Source: Paenibacillus agricola
GTDB lineage: Bacteria; Bacillota; Bacilli; Paenibacillales; NBRC-103111
Length of the DNA: 64,000 nucleotides
Assembly: GCF_011440305.1 (NCBI RefSeq)
Contig: NZ_JAAOIW010000002.1
Span: 124,001-188,000, forward strand
Direction of reading: 5' to 3'
The notes under the pieces were generated by a model. It was not told the DNA's origin. It searched no databases and saw only the letters and a list, made by a program, of their open reading frames with translations. The stretch's first letter is position 1. Each line of letters begins with the position of its first letter. The position numbers and the translations under genes were made by a program. This document shows positions 18,549 through 26,663 of this stretch, one piece after another.

Positions 18549-19637
18549 ATGAATGTAAAAGAAAAAATCTCATCCTTCCAGATGGCTATTATTATGTATC
18601 AAACGCTCTTGGGTACTGCGATTCTGTTAATGCCATCCATTACTACGCTATTAGCAGGCCGTGATATGTGGCTTACCCCTATACTAGGCAGTACTGCTGG
18701 CTTTATTACAGTGTGGGCGACCTACAGGCTGCATCAATTATTTCCCAATCAAATCATCTACACGTATATGGATGCGATTATCGGCAAAATTCCTAGTAAA
18801 GTTGTAGGCTTTATATTCTTATTATTTAACTTGCATATCATCGGTGCTACGACCAGGGATTATGCCGAATTTATTGTCGGAAATTTTTTCGATAAGACAC
18901 CCCTTCTCGTGATTATAGCTAGTATGATTATCGTCTGTGCTTTTGCTGTACAAGGCGGCATCGAGGTCATCGCCAGATGTATCCAATTATTTCTTCCAGT
19001 TGTTATTCTCTTTTTACTGCTGAACATCTTATTCATTATTCCGGAAATGAAGCCCTCCAATGTACTGCCTGTTTTAGAAAAAGGCTGGATACCTCCGCTC
19101 CAAGGCACACTGGTCATCCAAGGCTGGTTTTGCCAATTTATGCTGGTCTCCTTTTTATATCCTTCTATTAAGGATAAGGACAAAACCTTAAAATGGGCAC
19201 AGATCTCCATTGTCGCTACATCGGTTACGATGACCTTGACTAATCTTGCGACTCTTTTTTTATTGGGGCTCTTGGCTGGCCGCTTTAATTATCCCATATT
19301 ATTTGCTTCGCGATACATTATGTTGGCGGATTTCTTTGAGCATGTCGAAGCCATGGTTATGATGGCATGGGTGCTTGGGGCCTTTTCGAAAATCTCATTT
19401 CTTTATTATACCCTTGCTGTTGGTGCTGCCGAGTGGCTAAAGCTTGACCATTATCGTCCCCTGATCGTGCCTATTGGCCTTCTAGCAATCCTGATGTCAG
19501 TATGGGTCTCTACCAACCTGCAGGAGCTTTCCCGGTTTATTTCAACTACTGGCACGATTTATATTCTTACCTGGTATATGGGGCTACCTGTACTTCTCCT
19601 GGCCATCGCATCCATACGCCGTGTGGGCAGCCGTTAA
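18549..19637 (+). CDS. gerKB: GerA-family spore germination permease, B subunit
   Basis: 362 residues, about ten membrane segments, member of the GerAB/ArcD/ProY transporter-like family. The opening ISSFQMAIIMYQTLLGTAIL is typical, and the N-terminus has a short cytoplasmic end. In receptor complexes this subunit carries the germinant pocket. AGGAGG lies about 11 bases before ATG, and the gene follows the small membrane ORF by 16 bases. No clear terminator follows; a weak GC-rich dyad occurs near 19660. Confidence 0.92.
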   Translation: MNVKEKISSFQMAIIMYQTLLGTAILLMPSITTLLAGRDMWLTPILGSTAGFITVWATYRLHQLFPNQIIYTYMDAIIGKIPSKVVGFIFLLFNLHIIGATTRDYAEFIVGNFFDKTPLLVIIASMIIVCAFAVQGGIEVIARCIQLFLPVVILFLLLNILFIIPEMKPSNVLPVLEKGWIPPLQGTLVIQGWFCQFMLVSFLYPSIKDKDKTLKWAQISIVATSVTMTLTNLATLFLLGLLAGRFNYPILFASRYIMLADFFEHVEAMVMMAWVLGAFSKISFLYYTLAVGAAEWLKLDHYRPLIVPIGLLAILMSVWVSTNLQELSRFISTTGTIYILTWYMGLPVLLLAIASIRRVGSR

Positions 19638-19673
19638 TCCCAGCATAGCGGTTAATCCTAGCCGCTAGCTGCT

Positions 19674-20936
19674 CTAAGCTTCTGTCTCAGGCTGTCGAAT
19701 CGGCTCCAGCAGCCAAACCAAGGCAATTTGTGCTAACGCAGCACCAAGTAGTACCCAAGGAAGCGTACCCTCACCTGCATAACGGTGAAGCACAATCAGG
19801 ACGAAGATAGCCATAACCCGCCCCCCATTCACGAAGGTTTCCCGCATCACAACGGATTCAACACGCAGCTGCCCTTTGAGCGGAAGCATGCCGATCAGGC
19901 GAAAGTAGTAGGACGTAATCGTGTTCCCTTGCAAAGGTGAACAGATCGAATAAATGACCATAAATAAAACAACCGTGAATAAGGTCAGCTTCCAAATAAT
20001 AAATAAGGTTCCCAATACACAGCCTATCGTTGAAATAATAATAAACAGCTGCGCCCGGTCCTCTCTTCCATACCGCGAAATAAAAAATCCCGTTGCAATC
20101 CCTAAGCTTGCATACAACACGCCCAAGTAGCCGACCAAATCCTCACGGCCTACGATTTGAAACAATAGAATGCTGGGCAGGAACATCATCATCCCTTGCA
20201 GCATCCCAACGACCATAAATCCAAACAGCGATTTTAGCCAGCGCCTGTTCTTATTCATCAGCAAGCCTACGAATTTCAAATAGTAGGCCTTATGATGGTT
20301 GGGCTTGGTTTTAATGCGCAGGCTGCCTATGGCAGCAAGCAGAAACATCGTGAAAGCGATCGAGAATACGATCGTATAGCCTTGTAGCCCGCTGCTTTGG
20401 CGAATGATAAAGCCTGCCAGTGCCGGGCCAATAAGCCCTGCCAATGTAAAAACGATCATATTGATGGCGAGATAGCGAATCCGGTTCTGCTCCGTCGATA
20501 CATCATACATGAGCGTAAGATAGCCCGCCCAATAAAAGGCTGCGGACATACCTCCGAATATCGCAAACACCACGTAATAATCCACGACACGCTCCTGTGC
20601 CAGCACGACCACCAAATAAAACAACGCGATCAGTGCGATTCCAAAGCGGTAGGTGACCATCCGGTCCTTGCGTTTAATGAGCAGCCCTCCGAGCATAAAA
20701 GCAAAAGGTGCAACCGTATAATTGACAATGTTGTACATCCCGTTGATCCATAAGCTGTGGGTCAGCCGCCATAGGTATAAAGTCAAAAATATACCGGACA
20801 TGGAAGCTCCGAATTGAAAACAAAAGTGGATAAACAAAGAGACAACCGCATCCTTGGATAAGCGTTTTTCCTCAGGTATATAAGGTCTCTTGGCCTCAAA
20901 CCAATTACGAATGCCTGCACTATGCCTAGCTATCAT
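19674..20936 (-). CDS. Major facilitator superfamily transporter
   Basis: 420 residues with about twelve hydrophobic segments. The RKDRMVTYRFG loop between helices 2 and 3 is MFS-like, and the central charged loop contains KTKPNHHKAYYLKF. Substrate not recognisable. ATG preceded by GGGGGA. Convergent with gerKB. A near-perfect 17-bp dyad, TAAGCTTATTAAGCTTA (21083-21099), lies upstream. Confidence 0.82.
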   Translation of the reverse strand: MIARHSAGIRNWFEAKRPYIPEEKRLSKDAVVSLFIHFCFQFGASMSGIFLTLYLWRLTHSLWINGMYNIVNYTVAPFAFMLGGLLIKRKDRMVTYRFGIALIALFYLVVVLAQERVVDYYVVFAIFGGMSAAFYWAGYLTLMYDVSTEQNRIRYLAINMIVFTLAGLIGPALAGFIIRQSSGLQGYTIVFSIAFTMFLLAAIGSLRIKTKPNHHKAYYLKFVGLLMNKNRRWLKSLFGFMVVGMLQGMMMFLPSILLFQIVGREDLVGYLGVLYASLGIATGFFISRYGREDRAQLFIIISTIGCVLGTLFIIWKLTLFTVVLFMVIYSICSPLQGNTITSYYFRLIGMLPLKGQLRVESVVMRETFVNGGRVMAIFVLIVLHRYAGEGTLPWVLLGAALAQIALVWLLEPIRQPETEA

Positions 20937-21133
20937 GGATGTCCCCCGTCAGCGTCTTTGCTTGATTTTTTATTATTACCATTGTAACAGCGTGCAGATG
21001 AATCTGTTAAACGGACAAATCGTGTGTAAACCGCCTATGGCTACATATAGAGGTGTATATCTGCATTTTCCCTCCATTTTCATAAGCTTATTAAGCTTAT
21101 TCCCCCTTTGCTCTTGTATGCTCCCTCTTATAG

Positions 21134-21174
21134 CAAAAAAACAGCCGGGCCTCGTTCGCCACAGCTGCTTTTTT
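21134..21174 (-). terminator. Rho-independent terminator of the sugar-binding protein gene
   Basis: Minus strand: CAGC...GGC pairs with GCC...GCTG around GAACGAG, followed by a TTTTTTT run. Confidence 0.7.
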
Positions 21175-21185
21175 AACATATTGGT

Positions 21186-22487
21186 TTACTTGTTTAAGCT
21201 TTCCCAAGTTTTTTGAAACTCCTCAAGCATTTGGTCCTTAGTCTTCTGTTTGGCTACATAAGCCTGCATAGTCGCGGCTAATTTCTTGCTGCTCGCTTCC
21301 CCACCTGGGAACTTAAACCAGTTCCAGCTTACGGTTTTATTTTCCTTGCTGTATTTGATAATATCCGCTGCCAATGGTCCCAATATCTTTTCGTCCGCAG
21401 TGATATTGGTGAAGGCCGGAATAAATTTGAACTCATCCGTAATATATTTTTTGCCAATATCCGAGCTGACCATCCAATTCAGGAACTTCTTCGCTTCCTC
21501 TTTATTCGCCGAGTTTTTATTAATTACCCAGTTATTAGGAACCCCTACTGGTAGCTTATCATTCGCAGCAGCGTCCTCACTGATCGGCATCGGTAGGAAG
21601 CCGACTTTAATGTCAGGGTTGGTCTGTGTAATTTGCAGCTGGGTCCAGTTACCTTGCTGGGTCATCGCTGCTTTACCCGTCGCAAACTCTGTAACCTGTG
21701 TTTTATAGTCAGTCTGTAATGGATTTTTGTTGCCATACTTCAATTGCAGGTCAAACAGCTTTACCCAATTTTCGAATACAGCATTTCCTGGAATTTTCGC
21801 TGTACCTTTATTCAGGCCGTCAATAAAAGCATTCGGATCGGGCTGGTAGGCAAAAGGAAGATTAACGAAATGGTTGCCTAATACCCACCATTCCCCATAA
21901 CCATTCACGAATGGCTGGATGCCTTTGGCTTGCAGCTTTTGGGCAGCAGCATCTAGCTGGGACAAGGTTTTGGGCATTTCGGTAATGCCTGCTTGCGTGA
22001 ACAAATCTTTATTGTAAATAAAACCATAGCCTTCAAGGTTTAGCGGTTGGCCATATAGCTTGCCATCCTTCGTCATGGGCTCCTTCGAAACGGCAACCAT
22101 ATCCTTCACCCAAGGCTGGTCGGATAAGTCCTCCAGATGCTCGATCCATTTGTCCAAATCGGAGAAACCACCGTTATTGAAAATATCCGGCTTATCGCCC
22201 GAGTTAAACTTGGCCATTAATGCCGCGCCATAATCGGAGCCACCGCCAACGGTGTCAATTTGAATTTTTACGCCTGGATTCGCCTTCTCATATTCAGCGG
22301 CAAGCTTGCCAAGCGGCTCAGCAATTTCCACTTTAAATTGGAACATTTTTAAGGTAATATTTTTGCCGCCTGCTGCTCCCGTGTCAGTGCCTGTTGCTGC
22401 TCCAGGTGCCGTTTCTTTCTTCATGCAGCCTGCCAGTACGGATACGAATAGCAGGATAATTAAACTGATTGCGGTCATTTTTTTCAA
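21186..22487 (-). CDS. ABC sugar transporter, extracellular solute-binding lipoprotein (family 1)
   Basis: 433 residues. The signal peptide ends in lipobox SVLAGC (Cys21), then a Thr/Gly/Ala linker and a family 1 solute-binding fold (LAAEYEKANPGVKIQID, PDIFNNGG, MTQQGNW). Predicted to capture an oligosaccharide or similar solute at the cell surface and pass it to the two permeases encoded upstream. No ATPase gene is in the locus, so a shared MsmX-type ATPase is likely. A structured repeat element separates it from the permease stop. Substrate unknown. Confidence 0.9.
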   Translation of the reverse strand: MKKMTAISLIILLFVSVLAGCMKKETAPGAATGTDTGAAGGKNITLKMFQFKVEIAEPLGKLAAEYEKANPGVKIQIDTVGGGSDYGAALMAKFNSGDKPDIFNNGGFSDLDKWIEHLEDLSDQPWVKDMVAVSKEPMTKDGKLYGQPLNLEGYGFIYNKDLFTQAGITEMPKTLSQLDAAAQKLQAKGIQPFVNGYGEWWVLGNHFVNLPFAYQPDPNAFIDGLNKGTAKIPGNAVFENWVKLFDLQLKYGNKNPLQTDYKTQVTEFATGKAAMTQQGNWTQLQITQTNPDIKVGFLPMPISEDAAANDKLPVGVPNNWVINKNSANKEEAKKFLNWMVSSDIGKKYITDEFKFIPAFTNITADEKILGPLAADIIKYSKENKTVSWNWFKFPGGEASSKKLAATMQAYVAKQKTKDQMLEEFQKTWESLNK

Positions 22488-22521
22488 TTGAGTAGCCTCC
22501 CTATTTTTATATGTGTATCTT

Positions 22522-22648
22522 AAGTCCGGTGAATGGGTCTCGCTGCGCGGCCAAGGTATTCTTCCGATTGCTCTTATTCTACGAACAAAGGCATCGCTTC
22601 GCTATCTCCAGAACACCCTGGCCACTCCGCTTATTATTCACCGGACTT
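22522..22648. repeat. Cruciform intercistronic repeat element, copy A
   Basis: A 75-bp core at 22549-22623 has 13-bp near-complementary ends (GGCCAAGGTATTC...GAACACCCTGGCC) and inner hairpins (TTATTC-TAC-GAACAA and a GCTTCGC loop). It is enclosed by a perfect 13-bp inverted repeat, AAGTCCGGTGAAT at 22522-22534 and 22636-22648. The core matches copy B (24687-24761, opposite strand) at about 70 of 75 positions by eye. It occupies the gap between the permease stop and the binding-protein start, so it will be in the operon mRNA. Confidence 0.85.
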
Positions 22649-23484
22649 TAACCCTTAACTGAACCGGCTGTTATGCCTTCAATCACATGCTTTTGCATGG
22701 CTAGAAAAAAGATCACAATCGGTAATACGCCCAGTACCAGTGCGGCTAGCGCCAAATCCCACTGCTTCGTGTATTGTCCAAAAAAAGAATAAGTAGCCAA
22801 TGGAATTGTACGTAGCTCTGGAGAGCTTAATACAAGCTGTGGCAGTAAAAAGTCATTCCAAATCCATAAGCTATTCAGCAGTACAACCGTGACCGTCATC
22901 GGCTTTAATAGCGGAAACACGATTTTCCAAAAAACGCCATATGTCGAAGAGCCATCTACCTTAGCGGATTCTTCAATTTCCATCGGAATCGATTTGATGA
23001 ACCCATGGTACAAGAACACATTAAGCGATACACCGAATCCAAAATAACATATTACCACACCCGGAATGCTGTCCATAATGCCAATTTGACTACCTACTCG
23101 GACCAAGGGGATCATGATCGATTGAAAGGGAATAACCATCGCAGCCACAAAAGCAAGGAAGATCAGATTATTGAACCGGCTTGGCTTTCGTACCAACCGA
23201 TAAGCAGCCATCGAGCTGATGACCACTAGCCCAATATTACTGAAAACCGTAATTAACAAGGAATTCAGGAAGACCTGCGGAAACTTCATAATGCCCCATA
23301 CCTTGACGTAATTCGCAAAATTAAGCGATTGCGGCAGGTTGGCGGAATTAATCAGCAGCTCTCCAAAGGTTTTCATCGAGTTCACGATGACGAAGTAGAA
23401 AGGAACCAGGAAGAGCAATGCAATCACAATCCCGATAATTTCTAAGCTGAATATACGAAAGTTGTAGGTGCCTTTCGATTCCAT
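22648..23484 (-). CDS. ABC sugar transporter permease, MalG type
   Basis: 278 residues, six membrane segments, with the EAA loop motif EIEESAKVDGSSTYGVFWKI that docks to the ATPase. Member of the CUT1-type carbohydrate importers. The start at 23484 overlaps the preceding gene's stop as TAATG and has a strong AAGGAGGTGGAGG site. A longer in-frame reading from 23517 lacks a good site. Forms an operon with the MalF-type permease and the binding protein. Confidence 0.9.
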   Translation of the reverse strand: MESKGTYNFRIFSLEIIGIVIALLFLVPFYFVIVNSMKTFGELLINSANLPQSLNFANYVKVWGIMKFPQVFLNSLLITVFSNIGLVVISSMAAYRLVRKPSRFNNLIFLAFVAAMVIPFQSIMIPLVRVGSQIGIMDSIPGVVICYFGFGVSLNVFLYHGFIKSIPMEIEESAKVDGSSTYGVFWKIVFPLLKPMTVTVVLLNSLWIWNDFLLPQLVLSSPELRTIPLATYSFFGQYTKQWDLALAALVLGVLPIVIFFLAMQKHVIEGITAGSVKG

Positions 23485-24368
23485 TACACCTCCACCTCCT
23501 TCTTCTTCGTTATCCATACCTGTACAATTGTAATAACAGCCACGACCATAAAGAAAATGACCGATTTGGCTGTCCCCAGCCCGTAACGATTATTACGGAA
23601 CGCCTCTTCGTAAATATTTAGCGCCACAGATTCCGTCGAGTTAAACGGGCCTCCCTTGGTCAAGGAAACGTTCAGATCATACATTTTGAACGCCCAGGAG
23701 ATTGTTAGGAACAAACAAACCGTAACCGCTGGCATAATCAAGGGAACGGTAATTGACCGCAATACTTGCCAACGGTTCGCACCGTCAATCCGAGCTGCTT
23801 CCAGAATGTCCCTTGGCACATTAGCCAAGCCCGCAATGTAAATGATCATTAGGTATCCGGCAGTTTGCCATACACTGACGATCACCAGCCCCCAGAACGC
23901 CGTTGGGGCATCGCCCAGCCAGGGAAGCTCGAAGAAACCAATGTGGGTCAATTCGCCAATCGTCGCAAACCCTTTGACAAAAATAAACTGCCAGATAAAC
24001 CCGAGCAACAGTCCCCCAATGACATTGGGCAGGAAAAACACGGTACGCAATATATTGCGTGTTTTTAACGCCTGTGTGAGCAGCAATGCCAGCAAAAATC
24101 CAAGCAGGTTAGCCAGCAGCACCATCATCACTGTAAAACGGGTCGTAAACCAAAATGCTTTGTGAAAATCCTCATCCCCCATTATAATTTGCTTAAAATT
24201 ATCCAAACCTACCCATTTAACGGTAGTGGTGACTCCATTCCATTCGGTAAACGAATAATAGATGCTCATCAGAAAGGGTACGACTACAATAATCGCGAAA
24301 AAAATTAAAGCCGGACCAATAAAAACGAGCTGTGGGAGCAGACCCGAGCTTCTCTGCTTTACCTTCAT
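23484..24368 (-). CDS. ABC sugar transporter permease, MalF type
   Basis: 294 residues, six membrane segments. EAA motif PRDILEAARIDGANRW is characteristic of CUT1 importers. First gene of the transporter operon; stop codon overlaps the next permease start. ATG has a GGAGAAGGA site. Upstream lie a TATACT -10-like hexamer (minus strand, near 24412) and the tandem repeat and cruciform repeat that separate it from the divergent sensor kinase gene. Confidence 0.9.
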   Translation of the reverse strand: MKVKQRSSGLLPQLVFIGPALIFFAIIVVVPFLMSIYYSFTEWNGVTTTVKWVGLDNFKQIIMGDEDFHKAFWFTTRFTVMMVLLANLLGFLLALLLTQALKTRNILRTVFFLPNVIGGLLLGFIWQFIFVKGFATIGELTHIGFFELPWLGDAPTAFWGLVIVSVWQTAGYLMIIYIAGLANVPRDILEAARIDGANRWQVLRSITVPLIMPAVTVCLFLTISWAFKMYDLNVSLTKGGPFNSTESVALNIYEEAFRNNRYGLGTAKSVIFFMVVAVITIVQVWITKKKEVEV

Positions 24369-24510
24369 TGCATCCTTCTCCTTTCAACGTGCGTAAGTGA
24401 ATAACCTAAGTATAGAAACCTTTGATCCTTAATAACACCGATAATGGTGACCCAACAGGTGGAATTTATTGATACCCCTTGCAACAGTTGGTACAATGTA
24501 CGTGCATTAC

Positions 24511-24648
24511 TCTTGCTCTTGTGCCCTTGCTCTTGCCCTTGCCCTTGTGCCATTGCCCTTGTGCCCTTGCTCTTGTGCCCTTGCTCTTGTGCCCTTGCTC
24601 TTGTGCCCTTGCTCTTGTGCCCTTGCTCTTGTGCCCTTGCCCTTGCTT
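24511..24648. repeat. 14-bp tandem repeat array
   Basis: Six consecutive copies of GTGCCCTTGCTCTT or a one-base variant fill 24561-24644, with degenerate copies before them. It is pyrimidine-rich on the plus strand and sits in the divergent promoter region between the ABC operon and the sensor kinase. Open frames here are repeat artefacts. Confidence 0.92.
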
Positions 24649-24660
24649 TTATAAATAAGT

Positions 24661-24771
24661 AAGTGTACGGTGAGCACTAGCGGAGTGGCCAGGGTGTTCT
24701 GTAGATAGCGAAGCGGTGCCTTTGTTCGTAGAACAAGAGCAATCGGAGGAATACCCTGGCCACGCAGCGCC
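24661..24771. repeat. Cruciform repeat element, copy B
   Basis: The 75-bp core at 24687-24761 is the reverse complement of copy A with about 5 differences. Its ends, GGCCAGGGTGTTC and GAATACCCTGGCC, pair with each other, and inner arms form TTGTTC/GAACAA. The flanks (GTACGGTGAGCACTAGCGGAG) also resemble copy A's flank. It lies about 45 bases upstream of the sensor kinase gene. Confidence 0.85.
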
Positions 24772-24815
24772 GTCCGTCCATCCGTCCATCCATCCACACA
24801 AGAGGAGGAAACCAT

Positions 24816-26636
24816 ATGCCCAGCAGCAGTATCCGCAATAAGCTCATAGTCTTCCTTCTCGCCGCAACCATCATACCCATTTCCACTTCCATCATTATCA
24901 CCTATTTATTCACCAAACAAACCGTCTCCAATGAGGCTGTCCTAAGTAATTCAAACTTGATTCGACAAGCCAACAAAAATTTACTGAACTATTTAAAGGT
25001 CATTGAGCAAAGCTCATTGTCTGTTTATAATGACAATACCTTTTATACGATCATTGAAAATGGGGACACCGATTATTTGAGTAATAATGAGATTACTCGT
25101 GGTCTCCAAACCATCGCCAATTCCGTCAAAGAAATCAGGCAAACGTATTTATATATGTCCGAAAGCAAGCGCTCCTTATTGATCTCTGAGCGTAACCCGG
25201 TGCCGGGCAATGGTTCGCAGCCTCAATATCAACCGGCAACCAAGGGTGCCGAGGTTTATTTGGAGCCTACTCATTTAAGCCATGATTACGGAATGGGACG
25301 ATTGTTCTATGCGCCTCCCTCCACTGTCATTACGCTACATCGCTCGATCCGCAACAGCCTGACACAAAAGGAGCTAGGGACGGTTTCTATCGATTTTGGC
25401 TTGGAGGTGATTCGCTCGATTTGCGAGGAATTATATACGCGGGGAGAAGAAGAGCTTTATATTTTAGATGAAAAAGGCACGGTCATTTACGGAGCAAATC
25501 CCGACCTCTTAGGAAAAGTCCTCGACGAGCAGTGGGTACGGCATTTAACCACGTTACCTCATCAATATGGCAGCTTTGAATCCAATAGCAAGCAATTTGC
25601 CGGTGTCCATATTTATGAACGTTTGTCCGCTCCTTACATGAATTGGACAATGGTCAAGCAAATTCCTTATGACAGCCTCTATCGGAATGCTCGGGAAATC
25701 ACGCTTATCAACGCGCTGATCTTCAGCTTATTTCTTATTGTAGTAATCTCGGCAACGTTGTATATTTCATTCCGTTTTACGGCACCGATTCGTAATCTGC
25801 TAGGCTATATTAGCAAAATCCAAACAGGGGATATGCAGGTCGATATCCAAGTGACCAGTAATGATGAGATTGGCGTGCTGGCCCGTCGCTTCCGCTTGAT
25901 GATGCAGACGATCAATAACTTGATTATGAGTGAGTATAAGCTGGATATCGCCAATAAAACGAATCAATTAAAGGCGCTCCAAGCGCAAATTAATCCGCAT
26001 TTCCTTTATAATTCGTTGCAGTCGATTGGCACCTTAGCCTTGCAGCATGAAGTTCCCAAAATTTATCAACTCCTGTCTGCTTTGGCTAAAATGATGCGCT
26101 ATAGCATGAATACGAACGAGAGCCGGGTCGAGCTGCTACAAGAGCTTAACCATGTAAAAGCTTATTTGCAGCTACAGCTGCAACGCTTTGAGAATGAGCT
26201 GGCGGTAAGGTATGATATAGAGGAATCCGCCTTATCCTTGGAAATACCCAAAATGCTGCTGCAGCCATTGGTCGAAAATTATTTCAAGCATGGCTTTGAC
26301 CATCGCAACCCTAGCAATTTATTAATTGTCTCCTGTCGCTGGGCTCCTGATGGCCAGAACGCAATCCTCGTCATTGAGGATAATGGCATTGGCATGCCGC
26401 AAGCGCGTTTTGAGGCGCTGCTTCAGCAATTAGAACAACAGCTGGAGCAGCAAGCCGACCTTTTTGACAAAGATAGAGACAAAGACCCAGAGCTTGAAAG
26501 CCACATCGGTTTATACAATGTAAAAAACAGGCTGCTTCTATATTTTAACGGAAACGCGGATTTGCAAATCGAGCGGGTCGTACCCAGTGGATTTCGGGTC
26601 ACCTTGCGGGTTCCGATTGTGAAGTCAAGTAAGTAA
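24816..26636 (+). CDS. YesM-type sensor histidine kinase
   Basis: 606 residues. First membrane segment about 10-30, an extracellular Cache-like domain, second membrane segment about 294-316, HAMP (FTAPIRNLLGYI to LMMQTINNLI), His_kinase domain with His395 in QINPHFLYNSLQ, and HATPase_c (LVENYFKHGFD, IEDNGIGM, GLYNVKNRL). GAGGAGG directly before ATG. Paired with the AraC-type regulator 27 bases downstream and divergent from the ABC sugar genes, the usual YesMN arrangement for oligosaccharide uptake control. Confidence 0.93.
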   Translation: MPSSSIRNKLIVFLLAATIIPISTSIIITYLFTKQTVSNEAVLSNSNLIRQANKNLLNYLKVIEQSSLSVYNDNTFYTIIENGDTDYLSNNEITRGLQTIANSVKEIRQTYLYMSESKRSLLISERNPVPGNGSQPQYQPATKGAEVYLEPTHLSHDYGMGRLFYAPPSTVITLHRSIRNSLTQKELGTVSIDFGLEVIRSICEELYTRGEEELYILDEKGTVIYGANPDLLGKVLDEQWVRHLTTLPHQYGSFESNSKQFAGVHIYERLSAPYMNWTMVKQIPYDSLYRNAREITLINALIFSLFLIVVISATLYISFRFTAPIRNLLGYISKIQTGDMQVDIQVTSNDEIGVLARRFRLMMQTINNLIMSEYKLDIANKTNQLKALQAQINPHFLYNSLQSIGTLALQHEVPKIYQLLSALAKMMRYSMNTNESRVELLQELNHVKAYLQLQLQRFENELAVRYDIEESALSLEIPKMLLQPLVENYFKHGFDHRNPSNLLIVSCRWAPDGQNAILVIEDNGIGMPQARFEALLQQLEQQLEQQADLFDKDRDKDPELESHIGLYNVKNRLLLYFNGNADLQIERVVPSGFRVTLRVPIVKSSK

Positions 26637-26663
26637 GCTTCTAGCGAAAAGAGGACTAAACCC

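Noticed and set aside
24511-24648. CRISPR array
   Set aside because: The 14-bp units are contiguous with no spacers, and no cas gene is present.
22522-24771. Insertion sequence bounded by inverted repeats
   Set aside because: The enclosed genes are ordinary ABC permeases in a normal operon, with no transposase, so an IS call is not supported.
24444-24815. Several Leu/Cys/Pro- or Gln/Gly-rich frames over the tandem array
   Set aside because: They are translations of the 14-bp repeat in different frames, without ribosome binding sites.
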